Part shown: piece by piece, positions 53,518-64,000 of the stretch
How positions within the stretch are numbered: position 1 is the first letter of the stretch
How the letters are laid out: the number at the start of each line of letters is the position of its first letter
Source of the DNA: Bolinopsis microptera
Lineage: Eukaryota > Ctenophora > Tentaculata > Lobata > Bolinopsidae
Length of the DNA stretch: 64,000 bases
Direction: 5' to 3'
Assembly: GCF_026151205.1 (NCBI RefSeq)
Contig: NC_087075.1
Span: 2,516,359 to 2,580,358 of the forward strand
The notes under the pieces: generated by a model
Databases searched by the model: none
Told to the model about the DNA's origin: nothing
The model's input: the letters and a program-made list of their open reading frames with translations, nothing else
Position numbers and translations under genes: made by a program

Positions 53518-54255
53518 AACTATTTATATTCTTTACTTTTAGTCACTCTCTATTGATAGCTTTAAAAACTTGCGTTTCGTTGACTTGGTTTAGTGCCCCT
53601 CTTTACAACTGGTTTACTCCCAGCATCATCGATAATCTAATACAGTTGTTATTGCATGTAGCGGGAAATACGTCCTCGAGCACTCAGCACACCGTCTCGA
53701 TTGTCCAGCCCTCCTTGTCCGCTGGGACTGAGAGAAGAAAGTATAGTTGGTTACCCCAAATCTTGTATCTGACTGTTAGGATTTCTGTCATAGTTAATTT
53801 ATGTCAATTTCCAATATTTACGTTTTGAAGGAATGGACGCGATTGTGTGGTTAAGTTTGGCAGCTCGTCAATCGTTGGGAAACGGAGAGAGTGGAAGATG
53901 CAGTGCCCCGGCCACCCCTGCTACGCCGGGGGCGCCAAAAAGGCGCCCTTTCTCAACGAAAAGTCGCCCCTAGGTTTTTTCTTGAATTTTTCTTGAATTT
54001 TTCTTGAATTTTTCTTGAATTTTTCTTGAATTCTATGACCTCTCACTGAAAATAACGCCTTATTGGTGTATTCCCCTGTCCAATTTTGCGCTCAGTCGGT
54101 GTGAAAAAAATTTTTGGGGTCCTTTTTTTTCTTTTCTTTTTTTTTTAGGGACACAAAAAATTTGGGCGACTTTTTCGAGCCGCCGGGGGGCGCCAAGTTA
54201 AATCAGCCACTAACGTAACGCCACTGGGAAGATGTGAGAATTGGGAGACCCGATT
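53518..54255. other. Spacer with an 11-bp T-rich microrepeat
   Basis: 53978-54032 holds five copies of TTTTTCTTGAA. Flanking GC-rich words (GGGGGCGCCAA at ~53929 and ~54184) repeat and may mark a small element. No gene recognised. Confidence 0.5.
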
Positions 54256-54259
54256 TAAA

Positions 54260-54750
54260 ATCCGGCAACCTAGCCTGGCTCAAGGAGTTACACTCGGATT
54301 ATCCGGCAAACTAGCCTGGCTCAAGGAGTTACACTCGGATTATCCGGCAAACTAGCCTGGCTCAAGGAGTTACACTCGGATTATCCGGCAAACTAGCCTG
54401 GCTCAAGGAGTTACACTCGGATTATCTGGCAAACTAGCCTGGCTCAAGGAGTTACACTCGGATTATCCGGCAAACTAGCCTGGCTCAAGGAGTTACACTC
54501 GGATTATCCGGCAAACTAGCCTGGCTCAAGGAGTTACACTCGGATTATCCGGCAAACTAGCCTGGCTCAAGGAGTTACACTCGGATTATCCGGCAAACTA
54601 GCCTGGCTCAAGGAGTTACACTCGGCTTATTCGGCAAACTAGCCTGGCTCAAGGAGTTACACTCGGATTATCCGGCAAACTAGCCTGGCTCAAGGAGTTA
54701 CACTCGGATTATCCGGCAAACTAGCCTGGCTCAAGGAGTTACACTCAGAT
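54260..54750 (+). repeat. 41-bp minisatellite
   Basis: Twelve near-identical copies of a 41-bp unit (ATCCGGCAAACTAGCCTGGC, then TCAAGGAGTTACACTCGG). Very low divergence suggests recent expansion. Confidence 0.95.
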
Positions 54751-54816
54751 CATAATTTTCGCCCATTTGTGGGCCGAGGAACTGAGGGACTTGAAAGGAG
54801 CCCGATCAGATTTAAA

Positions 54817-54914
54817 ACGCTATCAGTAATAATATGGGATCCCCAGGTAATATCAGTAGACGATCGCTATCAGTAATAATATGGGGTCCCCAGGTAATAT
54901 CAGTAGACGATCGC
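54817..54914 (+). repeat. Two tandem copies of a ~47-bp unit
   Basis: GCTATCAGTAATAATATGGG to GTAGACGATC occurs twice with one substitution (GGGATCC versus GGGGTCC). Confidence 0.9.
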
Positions 54915-56754
54915 GGTGGTGGGCGATAATTCTCACCTCGTTAAACTTAAAGATGTAAGAGTACAACTTTTAAAAGGATTTTTGCTTTGTGTTATATTTT
55001 ATACTTTGAGTTTAATGTCATTCTCTCGCATGGAAATGTAGTACAAGTTATATATCGAAATTAGTTCCGCTTTTGGTTACCGATTTTGCAACTTCAGAAT
55101 TTTAAAACCACATTTGTAAAGTTGGATTCATCACCTCATCTTGACGATACAAAAAATAATTTACAAAGATCACTTTGACACTTCTTTGAGATAAAAACAA
55201 CTTAAAATTTACATAAACTAATGTACATGCTAAAACTGAATCCTACAAAACGGTGAAACAATTTTTGACAGCAACTTCAAGTTACATGTAAAAATGTTTT
55301 ATCTCAATCAATTTATATTTTTTTGAAACCGTAAAATTAATCCTGTTATTTTAATTATCCAGCGGAAAGTGCACCGCACCTTTTTATAACCTGATTTGGA
55401 ACTGATTTCAATATCTGTAATACAAGGTCAACTTGCTCAACATTCTTACTACTTCATGATAACATGCATTTTAAAAATAACCTTCCAGTTTTTCTATTCT
55501 TAATGTCAATTTCTTCAATCCAAAGTTCCATGAAATCATTGGGATGTCCCACATATTCATTATTCAACCACTTAATTTTGTTTGTTTAAAACAAAAACGA
55601 GTGGACGAAATCCATACCTAAGAGGTTGCCAGCTGCACCAGTTGTAAGTGGTTCACAATCATTAAAATTGTTATTCTTAAAAGTGCAACGACCTGAGCCT
55701 TTGCGCCGTGACATGAACACGGTTGGACACCACCTATGCCATTATTTGGTTAATCTACTTAATAGATTTACACGGTTTTGACTTACATCCCAAAACTTAT
55801 TCAATTTAACTGTTACCTGCCCAGGAACAATATTTCATCACAAATGAACGAATTGCTCCAAGACCTTGTTCAAAACAACCATAATAATATGATCTATCCT
55901 AGTGATCTCGGTCACTAGAACCATGTATCGTATGAGTTACTATTTACTATGAACAATGAACATAAACAACGACTTTCTGGTGCTGGTCTGATCTTCTTTA
56001 GCTTTCACGTGATTATTCTAACACTTTCTAAACAGGAACACTTTCTTATTCATGCATCCATTATCTAAATAATAATAATAACTGTTCTGCAGAACAAGAA
56101 GAAATTTATAAAGAAGAGGCTACCCGACAGCACACAGTTCGATCTCGGATGATTTTCTTCCTGTAAGTATATCTTGTCAAATGTCAAAGAATCGATGTAA
56201 CATAGTATGTTGTAAGTTGTTACACGCTTCATAACTTATCGCAGCAATGTGTACTATCCTACATTCGTTTTCATTCGGTATATACCTTCATTGAAATAAC
56301 TATTGTTTTTCAGCCAAAGAGTAATCCGAAGATTGAGAGCATTCCTGCTATCAAGAAAGCTGTTATCAAGAAGCCTGATATCAAAAACCTGATATCAAGA
56401 CATGCAGCACTGTCAAATCGGTTAGTACAAGTGCAAAAACTGTTTGTGAACACGTGTCGCCTGTCGGCCATCGGGATACTTGGATATTGCCGGTTTTATG
56501 GGTTCAGTTCACAGTTTATGATTGGATGATCTCGAGTTACATATGTCGTCACTCGTCATGCTCAAATCCATCTAAATAATTTGTTCTATGCAACGGTTAT
56601 TGATCTCACAAATGCTTGATGTTTGAATTGCAGTGTCGTCTAGACTCTAACAGAACTTAAATCACCAGTATGTAAAGTCAAATCGCTAGTTTGAAGGCAT
56701 ATCATAGTAGTACATTTTACTGATTCAAATCGAAACCGTCGGATCTTAACGTTC
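54915..56754. other. AT-rich region with possible small exons
   Basis: Mostly featureless. A GTAAGT donor at 56163 and a polypyrimidine acceptor (TTTTTCAG) ending at 56313 could join an ISDDFLP stretch to PKSNPKIESIPAIKKAV, with a short internal duplication (KKAVIKKPDIK). Function unknown, support weak. Confidence 0.25.
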
Positions 56755-56757
56755 AAA

Positions 56758-57258
56758 ATGTACGATAAAAACTTTACCAAGCCGAGTTTTACCGAGGTTT
56801 TGCAAACAAACGTGGACGGGGCTAAGAAGTAAGAAGGCCAAAATATCCGGCTTACCTACCTTTAAGGTAGACGAATTGTTCCTCTCCACGCTCTCGAACG
56901 ATCGAGGAGACAGCATAAGGAAATTATGTCAGGCTTCCCAGTATCCCATAGTGGTGTTTTTCAATGGAATTGTAGAAGACCTGAACAGATCAGACCGGAA
57001 GATCATTTATTTTCGGTTGCCCTAGCTGCTTCGGAAAGGTGCTCCTATTACTCAAAATTGGGTAGAGTCTTAACAAAGCTGTTTGTTGGTAAGAGCATCG
57101 AAGGTTGCTGCATTCATGAACTGATTACAAATCAGTATGTCACGCAAATTGCGCCCCAGCTCTTTATTAATGTAAAACCAGAATTGAAAGACAGCAAGAA
57201 TCCATCTACTGTTCATGATGCTACCCTGAATCAGGTTGAGAGGCTGACGGACAACTAG
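56758..57258 (+). pseudogene. Broken unknown frame, probably transposon-related
   Basis: ATG at 56758 (MYDKNFTKPSFTEVLQTN) shifts frame near 56830 into a KISGLPTFKVDELFLSTL segment, and again near 57015 into LGRVLTKLFVGKSIEGCC, stopping at 57256. The pieces read like one ~165-residue protein with two frameshifts. I recognise no domain. It directly abuts the left inverted repeat of the next element. Confidence 0.4.
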
Positions 57259-57515
57259 GAACCTGTAAATTTTACCTAGTTAACTAATTAACTAATTAAC
57301 ATGCAGGCTTGGGAAATCCAATCAGCTCCGACAACTAGGGACCAATCATTACATATCCCCGACAACTAGGAACCTCTGGAGATACTTTAAACATTCAGGT
57401 GTCCACTGATTTCACAGCTGTGCTGTATATATTTCTACACTAATTAATTGAGACAAAGATATTTTTCAAGATAATGATAGTTCAAACTCAACATAATAAT
57501 TACATACAAAATACA

Positions 57516-57938
57516 TTACTCAATATCAATCTCATGGCCAAAGTATTTGGCAATCTCAAACAGATAGTCAACCTTGCTAGAGCAATCCGAGTATTTGGAA
57601 CAGATATGGAACAACTGGTCATTGGAAGTTTTCCTTTTAATCCTTTTCTTAGAAGGAGTTTTTGCAACACCCAGTCGATCGATATGGTAATCAGTGATTA
57701 CCTGCTGCTCCCGTCGATTCACCCTGGATTTAAATCCACGATGAAAACCCTCGACCATGTTAGATGTCCGGGGAAACTCCGGATCCTCCAACGTCTTGAT
57801 ATAGTGATTCAAGAACGTCAAAGGAAACTTGTGAGGAACCCTTTCCTCACTGTCTTCCCGTCGAAGAGAACAAAGGAATCGTCCCGTCTCGTGGAGGTGC
57901 AGGTAGAGGGAAGGAGGAATTCTTATGAGGTCTTCGCT
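57516..57938 (-). pseudogene. MULE-like transposase C-terminal fragment
   Basis: The open frame below a TGA at 57941 contains EFPRTSNMVEGFHRGFKSRV, matching the 'P-R-T-N-N-x-V/L-E-G-(W/F)-H' signature near the C-terminus of MULE/FLYWCH-associated transposases, followed by a basic Lys/Arg-rich tail. The upstream catalytic region is missing. It ends 124 bp inside the left inverted repeat, as expected if the repeats belong to this MULE-type element. Confidence 0.5.
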
Positions 57939-58394
57939 TCAGAGTGCTGTGCAGATCCGGACGCCTTGGCTCTACTGCGTTGTACCACCCGAGCGAGGGA
58001 TTCTATGTTCGGTAGCGTCTGATTAGCTTCTGAGGTTGGATCTGCTAGAACTTCAGAGAGGAGGTTCTGGGTCACCGACAAGGGCTGTTCAGCAGCTTTC
58101 CGCTTCAGTGAGGAGAGGACTTCACGCTTCTGTGGAGCAGCGTTGTCAGCAGGGTGGTTGTGGAGTTTGGAGCCAAGGGATAAAGAGTTATCTGACAGGT
58201 TGAGGTAGGCATGATTGGGACACTTGGTAGGGGGGTTGTGCTTCCGGCATCGCCAAGCGGAGTAGATGGCTGTATCTTTAGCTTTCTTTCTGGAGTACTA
58301 GATGTACCCGTCCGTGTCCACCAGCTGTTCGATGAATTTGAGTTATCTGCCTCGGGGCTGCCTATGTAATATCCACCGAGAGGTGATTCAACTG

Positions 58395-58637
58395 TAGAGC
58401 GTATGCTAAAACATGCGATGGAAAACAAACGCATTCCACTCGTGTGTAAGACGGAACCAGTCAAATTCCTGTCAAAACTTATTCCCTCCGAGCAAAGTCT
58501 GCACCCACTGTAACCAGGGGAGGTGGTTACAGAAGGAGGCAGTGACGATTGTTGACATACATGTTAAGTTCTGTTTCACCTGTCAGACTCCATATGGATA
58601 CACCGATGTCTCGGAAGGGGTGTTCACTGTTCAATAA
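58395..58637 (+). pseudogene. Cysteine-cluster part of a KDZ/HMGXB3-like transposase, frameshifted
   Basis: The first part reads RIPLVCKTEPVKFLSKLIP and, after a frameshift near 58490, VCTHCNQGRWLQKEAVTI, then FCFTCQTPYGYTD. Two C-x2-C pairs flank a short beta segment, like the CxC clusters that accompany KDZ-type transposases and the related HMGXB3-like proteins of invertebrates. The C-terminal catalytic-like part of the same gene is at 60021-60782. Confidence 0.5.
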
Positions 58638-59049
58638 CAACGACCATGTTTGTTTGTTTGGGCCCGGACGGTGCCGGTGGTTCTAATGACCATTTAAGCA
58701 TTCACTAAAATACATAAATACAAAATACAATATAGTATAAATATTATAATCAGAAGTTTTATAAATCCTATCCGTCCAAGTTAAACTTGAAGGGCGCTAC
58801 ACGCACGACGAAAACTCCCTTTAATGTGAGCTGAAGTAGACTACTAGTAGTAGAGCTAGTAGCGCTTGAAATTGACAGAACTGAAAACGAAATCTGACAA
58901 TTGTCGCGAAAACTGACAGTTTTGTGTGCTCAAAGTGTCGAGAAATACTGACAGTGCAAGACTGGGCACACAAGAGTGAGTTAAAACATCCTCCACACAA
59001 AAAAAACTTGAATACACTAATAATAATCAATTATCAAAAACACACAAGC

Positions 59050-59931
59050 TCATTCTGCAGTCTTATTAGTCTTATCAGTACTCTTTATAGCACCGTTTCT
59101 GATAAAGTGTAGCTTATCAGGCTGCTCAGTTACCAGTCGTTTCATGTCCCTGACGAGTTCTCTTTGCTTGGCTCTCTGTTCTGGAGATCGATCTGGGCTG
59201 ATAAAAACAGTTTTAAACTTTTCCGTTGCTCGCAGGTTTCTCGATTTAGCAAGAATCTGATTAACAATTGTTGCACTTGTCGCAGTCACTTTAACTGGTC
59301 TCACAGCCTTGCCAGGTTTGAGCTTTCCGACTCTACTAGCTTCCATTCTGGGTTTCTCTCCGATTGCTAAGAACACTTCACTGACCACGGTGCTGAGCTC
59401 CTCATTGTCCTGCTCCGATAAACCAAAAATCATCAGATTTTTGTTTCGGTCTTCCTCCTGTACCACAGTTTTCACAGCTCTCTTGATCATTTCAGAACTG
59501 ACTGGCTTCTGAGATTCTGGACAATTCGCCTGTAATACCGAGCTGAAGGATTGGAATTCAGCCTTGACAGACTCTCCGACTGACGATTTAACTGACGTCT
59601 GCAACGATTCCAACTGTTCATTTTTGCAGGCTAGAAGTTCTGACTGCAGCTTAATGATGGTCTCCTGTGTCTCGAACATCTGATGTTTAACTGAGTTGGA
59701 GGCCATCTTGTAGTCCGTGGATACGACACCAGTGAACTCCTCCAAATATTTTAATGCATCGTACAACAAGTCACACGCAGTACCCTTGTTCATCTTCTTC
59801 ACGCACGAAGGGGATAGTTGCCTTATTGCTGTGATCTCCATCTCGTTCAAAGCCTTGCTGAGAAGTTCAACTGAGTCACCCCTTAACATGTTGATCTCCT
59901 TTTCACCATACTCGCTGGGCGGGATGGTCAT
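59050..59931 (-). CDS. LINE ORF1-like protein (coiled coil plus RRM-like domain)
   Basis: The first ATG in the frame is 59931 (MTIPPSEYGEKEINML), giving 293 residues. The middle (~85-135) is a predicted coiled coil rich in Glu, Gln and Lys. The C-terminal half has the ORF1p pattern of animal LINEs: NKNLMIFGLSEQ, then ASRVGKL, RPVKVTA, VFISPDRSPEQR. By family these proteins bind and chaperone element RNA. No reverse transcriptase follows downstream before 58640, so this is a partial copy, inserted antisense between two parts of the KDZ-like transposase. The frame is intact. Confidence 0.7.
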   Translation of the reverse strand: MTIPPSEYGEKEINMLRGDSVELLSKALNEMEITAIRQLSPSCVKKMNKGTACDLLYDALKYLEEFTGVVSTDYKMASNSVKHQMFETQETIIKLQSELLACKNEQLESLQTSVKSSVGESVKAEFQSFSSVLQANCPESQKPVSSEMIKRAVKTVVQEEDRNKNLMIFGLSEQDNEELSTVVSEVFLAIGEKPRMEASRVGKLKPGKAVRPVKVTATSATIVNQILAKSRNLRATEKFKTVFISPDRSPEQRAKQRELVRDMKRLVTEQPDKLHFIRNGAIKSTDKTNKTAE

Positions 59932-60020
59932 GGTCGTGTAACACGGTGATACACAAACCACTGTAGCTGCACGTTACAATCAACAGAGATAAGCACTAAG
60001 AAAAATACATACAATTGTAG

Positions 60021-60782
60021 ACTGTCAGCTTCTGGAAACCATCTTCGCCAGACTGACATTGTTTGGACACTCCATATCCGAGACAGTCGAAACTTTCCGA
60101 ATGGAGTCTGACAGTCCCCACCTTACCACCAACATCCTAAGGAATGCCTTCCTCCTCTATATGGGCATGAAGGAGACACCTCTAGACCTCCTGTCCTGTA
60201 GAGAGTGTGGGAGGCATCCCCCTGCCATCCTCTTTGACGTGAAAGCAATAGATAAAGGCTCTAACGGCAAACCTGATGTTTACCCCATACAATTTGATGC
60301 CTTGTGGAACATCCCCAAGCAGAAAAGCGGATGTAGAACAGAACACAGATCACTATTCTTTCACTAAAAAGTTTGTACAGATTGCTGAGAAGAGTGGTGG
60401 ACTTCTCACAGTCATGACGTGTCCACATGGAATATGTGTAGGGTTTAAGGTCCTCTACCTGCATGAAGGGGCATCGGATTACGTTCAGTTCCTTAGATCA
60501 TGGCAGCATATTCCGTCAATATCTATTGTGGACTTTGCTCCCCAAGTGGCCCGCCATGCCGAGAAGCAGTTCCCTGGTATGCTGCCACCATACGGAGGAA
60601 AGCTGGCAGACTCTTCAAAACCGGAGATCCCGCAATCCATCAAATCCGGCGGCTTCATAAGCTTCGATGAGCTGTGGAACCACAAAGTTAAAACTGTGAA
60701 ATTCAAACCTAGAGACCATCCTGTAACCAAGTCAAGCCATAAGTTACCTGGGGACCTCAGGCTATCATATTTATGTCCATAA
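60021..60782 (+). pseudogene. KDZ/HMGXB3-like transposase core, frameshifted
   Basis: An AG at ~60019 precedes LLETIFARLTLFGHSISETV, then LLSCRECGRHPPAILFDVKA. After a one-base shift near 60300-60330 it reads GGLLTVMTCPHGICVGFKVL, EGASDYVQFLRSW, and APQVARHAEKQFPG. The DVKA and CPHGICVGF-DFAP segments are the hallmark core of this invertebrate transposase-like family, thought to carry an RNase H-like DDE fold. The frame then ends at 60782 shortly after GGKLADS, shorter than full-length relatives. Together with 58395-58637 it is a decayed copy. Confidence 0.6.
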
Positions 60783-60943
60783 TCATAGATATAGATTCGG
60801 CGGAATGACAGTGCAGGCTGAGCGCCGCCCAGTAAGCCATAAGTACATCTTATTTGACAGATTTCATAAAGTGAATTTAAATAATCCATTGGATATATTG
60901 TCATCCGCTGGAACAACTCTGCTGCTTCCTTGTTCATCTCCTC

Positions 60944-61105
60944 CTACTTTGCTTTATTCTCCTGGATCCGCTCCTGAACATTGCCAGCATTCTTCTTGAT
61001 CTCTCGGTTCTCTACTTCTAGGGCTGTGATCTTCTGAGACATTTCTTTGTTGTGCTTCAACAACAAAACCAAATTGGCCTGCGCTGATTTCATTTGTTCT
61101 TCCAT
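60944..61105 (-). pseudogene. Short coiled-coil frame with in-frame TAG
   Basis: MEEQMKSAQANLVLLLKHNK, then heptad-like KITALEVENREIKK to NKAK, then TAG (60944-60946), after which the frame continues EEMNKEAAEL. Upstream there is also a TAA in frame after a TIYTPEE stretch. It looks like a coding fossil converging on the transposase. Confidence 0.4.
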
Positions 61106-61661
61106 AGCCGTCTCCACTCTTTACTCTTCTGGTGTGTAGATCGTAGTCACTTCAGTCACCTATGAAACAGATGTACTCTCACCTTTGTGATTAAGAGTCA
61201 GCTAAAGCTCCATGCTAAGGTAGGTAACAACGTTATGAGCTAATATGAACTTATACATTCGGTATCTTAAAGTGTATAGCGAGCATATTTAACAATTTTA
61301 TAACCAATTATGTCTTACGAGCAGCTTTGCCAATATTGCATGACAATCATATAACTTAATTTTACTGGAATATAAGGAAAATAAAATTAATTTCAGACCC
61401 CGGACCCGTCGCCACTCTCAGCAGCCAACCAGGGCTCATAAAAGCTTAATAGCGCTTGGGTCCTTTCACCAGCTGTGGTAATTTAAAAATGTGATCAGCC
61501 ACTCACCTGAGTGGCGGTGTGATCAGACCCGATTTTCTCAAAAAATTTGTAAACAACTTTAAAATATCTCCAGAGGTTCTTAGTTGTCGGGTATATATTA
61601 TGATTGGTTCTTAGTTGTCGGAGCTGATTGGATTTCCCAAGCTAGCATCTTAATTAACATT

Positions 61662-61703
61662 CGTTGCATGCCACTTTTAGCGCGCGAAAAGTGGCATGCA
61701 ACG
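61662..61703. repeat. Perfect 17-bp inverted repeat with 8-bp loop
   Basis: CGTTGCATGCCACTTTT, loop AGCGCGCG, then the exact inverse. It sits at the outer edge of the right inverted repeat of the transposon cluster. Confidence 0.9.
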
Positions 61704-62345
61704 TATGTCAAGACTTACAAGGAAAGTGTCCGAAAAATTTAAAGCATATCCAACCTTCAGACATTATGTTACAGCTAAAAGCAGCGTATTTTGCCCCATT
61801 TTGATCACTATATCAACTCCGATATCCACCACATTTTTCGGACAGTTGTGAAAGCCCTATTGGAAGGTCGTCGCCAATTTCCAGAATGATCTTATTTAAG
61901 GAACTGAAGATAAACCCGAATAACACGACAAAAATGGTCAAATTTGGTCAAATTTGGTCAAATTATGCGACTTTTACAGCTACTTTTGCTTCGAAAGCCG
62001 CGCACCATCAAATATGGCACCTAGGCGAAACTCACTGATCTTTCCAAAAAGGTATAACAAATTTGGTATTGTGAAAATTCTCACAGTTTCTAGAAAACAG
62101 TGGTACAAAAATTTTTAAAATCCGAGCAAGTTTATTTTTATCGTGCACCCCCTAATATCTCCGCCAAAAGCATCATATTTTAGCATTAATGCGCGTAGTT
62201 TTCTCAACTATTTCTCAACTATTTTCACAGTCGCGCCTTCCTGAAGTTATATTAAACAGCCTCTTTTGCAGAAGGACTTTCGACAAATCTGTTCCAAATA
62301 AAAAGTTCGAAAATCGAGTGTTTTAGTGAATAACGTAGAATATAT

Positions 62346-62760
62346 TTTTGATTTTCTCAAGATCTGACCGATAGATTTTCTTTAAACTTTCCAGATAGTT
62401 AGATGGCTATATGAGAGATAATGTGTGCGAGTTTGGGAGAATTTCTATATGCCAAAATGAAGATATGACTTCAAACACAAGAAAATATCTCCAAATTGGC
62501 GGTTTCTGGCGGAACAAAGGCATATATTGTGGCACACGCAATGCAGTTAGTAGCAGTTAGTAGCAGTTTCTTTGCACTTTGCTCCTCCTGTGTAGAACAC
62601 GCCAATTTGAGATATTTTCTTGTGTTTGAAGTCATATCCCAAGTTTGGCACATAGAAATTCACACAAAATCGCTCAGATTATCCGTCGTATAGCCATGTA
62701 ACTATCTGGAAAGTTTAAAGAAATTCTATCATTCAGATCTCGAGATAATCAACTTTCGTC
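62346..62760. mobile_element. Foldback element with ~165-bp imperfect arms
   Basis: 62346-62510 and 62590-62760 are inverted relatives (GACTTCAAACACAAGAAAAT and its inverse at ~62612-62631; CTTTCCAGATAGTTA and its inverse at ~62700). Several indels separate the arms, so it is older than the 49.7-kb palindrome. No coding content. Confidence 0.7.
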
Positions 62761-62860
62761 AAATATCGTTCCGCGGAACAAACGGAAAGGAAAGTCCAAC
62801 TCCTCTTTTGCTTCCTTATAACATACCGGTATACCTACGGGGGCGACATTAGTACAATTT

Positions 62861-64000
62861 TGTTAGAACACCTCCTCCCGTATTATTGAGAATAAATTTA
62901 CTTTTCCATACAATTGTGCACTTCAGTCGTATAGTAAACCGGCAGAAAAGCACGAAATGCTTTAATGATAAAAGATTCGTTTGTTACATAATCATGCTTT
63001 TTTTGAGTCGAGGAATACAAAATATGATGTTAACAAAACACAACTTTAAAGAACGATCAAAATTCTGAAAAAGTTTTTGTCAGAAAAACTCTGTGACTGT
63101 TAAAAATATTAGGTAAGTGATTCTTTTAATTCTGCCTTGATGGTCTGTAGCTTTTTCTCCTGTTTCCCATTTTGAGGAAGTCAATTCCCTCTTCTTAGAA
63201 ATTGTGCAGTAGAGTGTCGACGGGTCTGAGAACTCCAACGAATGAGGCATGACATCTTCTTTTTACAGTCTTTTTAAAAACTTGTTAACATTCTGAGTTA
63301 TATTATTGTCATAACAACAAATAGAATTTAAAAAGTAGCTCAACTTTAATAACTAAACTTTATAGTCATCTGATCATGACAATCATTTTAGTTTTAATAC
63401 TGTCATAACAAGGACTAGAAATAGCTCAACTCTAACAACTAGATCAAACATCTCGTGACAATTATTATAGTTTTAATACTGTCGTAACAAGGACTAGAAA
63501 TAGCTCAACTTTAATAACTAGATCAAACATCTCGTGACAATCATTATAATTTTCATACACAACTGATCAGTGATCGTACAGTTTAAAATTGAACAAAATA
63601 AGACAGAATGATTGATCAAATGTTAATTAAAAATAAGCTGATTTAAGAGAAGCAAATACTAGTTATACTAATCTCTGTCACATATGATGATGATCGATAT
63701 CAAAAATATATGGCTACAATGAGCATTTTAATAACAATATTAATTCAATCCTGTAATGTGCCATGTAATAATATTAAAACCGTTGTATGCATCTACTTAA
63801 CAAACTTCTTATCGGTCATTAATCCAGAAAATGTGTTGCTGTTAATAGATAAGCAGCGTTATCACTCAGACATCAACCCAGTTATAATAACAAATTTGAA
63901 AAAAGGGGACCAAAATTTTAATTGTCAAAATAATCATAATCTGATGAGTCAGTTGTGACTGGCGACACGTATGATCCTATATTGGTGGCAAATATTAGTC
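62861..64000. other. AT-rich right flank with a ~80-bp triplication
   Basis: 63337-63555 holds three copies (starts 63337, 63423, 63502) of a unit running AGCTCAACT to ACAAGGACTAGAAAT. The remaining sequence, including an open frame at 63710-63958, shows nothing I recognise. Confidence 0.5.

Larger units (their letters stand above)
57296..61660. mobile_element. Transposon cluster bounded by ~100-bp inverted repeats
   Basis: 57296-57392 and 61559-61660 are inverted copies (GCTTGGGAAATCCAATCAGC, then TCCGACAACTA, then CCTCTGGAGATA), with the 13-bp word CCGACAACTA(G/A)G repeated inside. The interval contains a MULE-like transposase tail, a KDZ/HMGXB3-like transposase and a LINE ORF1, so it is nested rather than one simple element. 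Confidence 0.65.

Noticed and set aside
57474-58022. Plus-strand 182-codon open frame
   Set aside because: It is the antisense of the MULE-like transposase fragment, whose conserved motif is on the minus strand.

Overview
This is eukaryotic, almost certainly marine-invertebrate (metazoan) DNA. It is AT-rich and gene-poor. The few host exons have canonical GT-AG introns, including a phase-1 exon carrying a CCP/sushi-like module. Everything else is transposons, foldback elements and very long tandem arrays. I cannot name the species; the secreted lectin-like, Vps62-like and aerolysin-like modules and the transposon types would fit a cnidarian or another early-branching or spiralian animal.

Layout. 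1-3694: a non-LTR retrotransposon on the minus strand. ORF2 (zinc finger, endonuclease, start of the reverse transcriptase) runs off the left edge. ORF1 carries an unusual fusion of an AlkB-like dioxygenase and an SGNH hydrolase, and the two ORFs overlap at ATGA. It is joined to a broken copy (3691-4387) of a TTAA-bounded foldback element whose complete 1.36-kb palindrome lies at 49730-51086. 4400-13105: a nested inverted-repeat complex of a 65/71-bp satellite, CpG-dense hexamer arrays that repeatedly flip strand, and 3.5 copies of a 735-bp unit with a long G-run. 13930-19867: 21-bp and 48-bp minisatellites; the 48-bp array runs directly into an exon of the tRNA 2'-O-methyltransferase FTSJ1/TRM7. 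21095-22822: a frame-broken secreted gene with Vps62-like repeats followed by an aerolysin-like module. 23670-32500: a 12-bp array, transposon scraps, an error-rich stretch and a 2.3-kb pyrimidine/purine asymmetric tract. 32530-39967: a 44-bp satellite with an 18-bp dyad in each monomer. 40985-42320: 20-bp and 11-bp arrays. 45177-46474: a secreted gene (signal peptide, fucolectin/F5-8C-like exon, sushi-like exon). 49150-49415: a tRNA-derived SINE. 51109-53517: a TIR-bounded element enclosing an R2-type LINE fragment. 54260-54915: short arrays. 56755-61660: a transposon cluster with a KDZ/HMGXB3-like transposase, a MULE-like fragment, a LINE ORF1 and ~100-bp inverted repeats. 61660-62860: hairpins and a foldback element.

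Two cautions. The long open frames over the arrays (14-20 kb, 28.5-30.9 kb, 41 kb and the hexamers) follow from repeat composition and are not genes. In parts (about 15.6-19.6, 20-21, 24-32 and 32.6-37 kb) the sequence looks like poorly polished long-read consensus, so frameshifts there may be technical.
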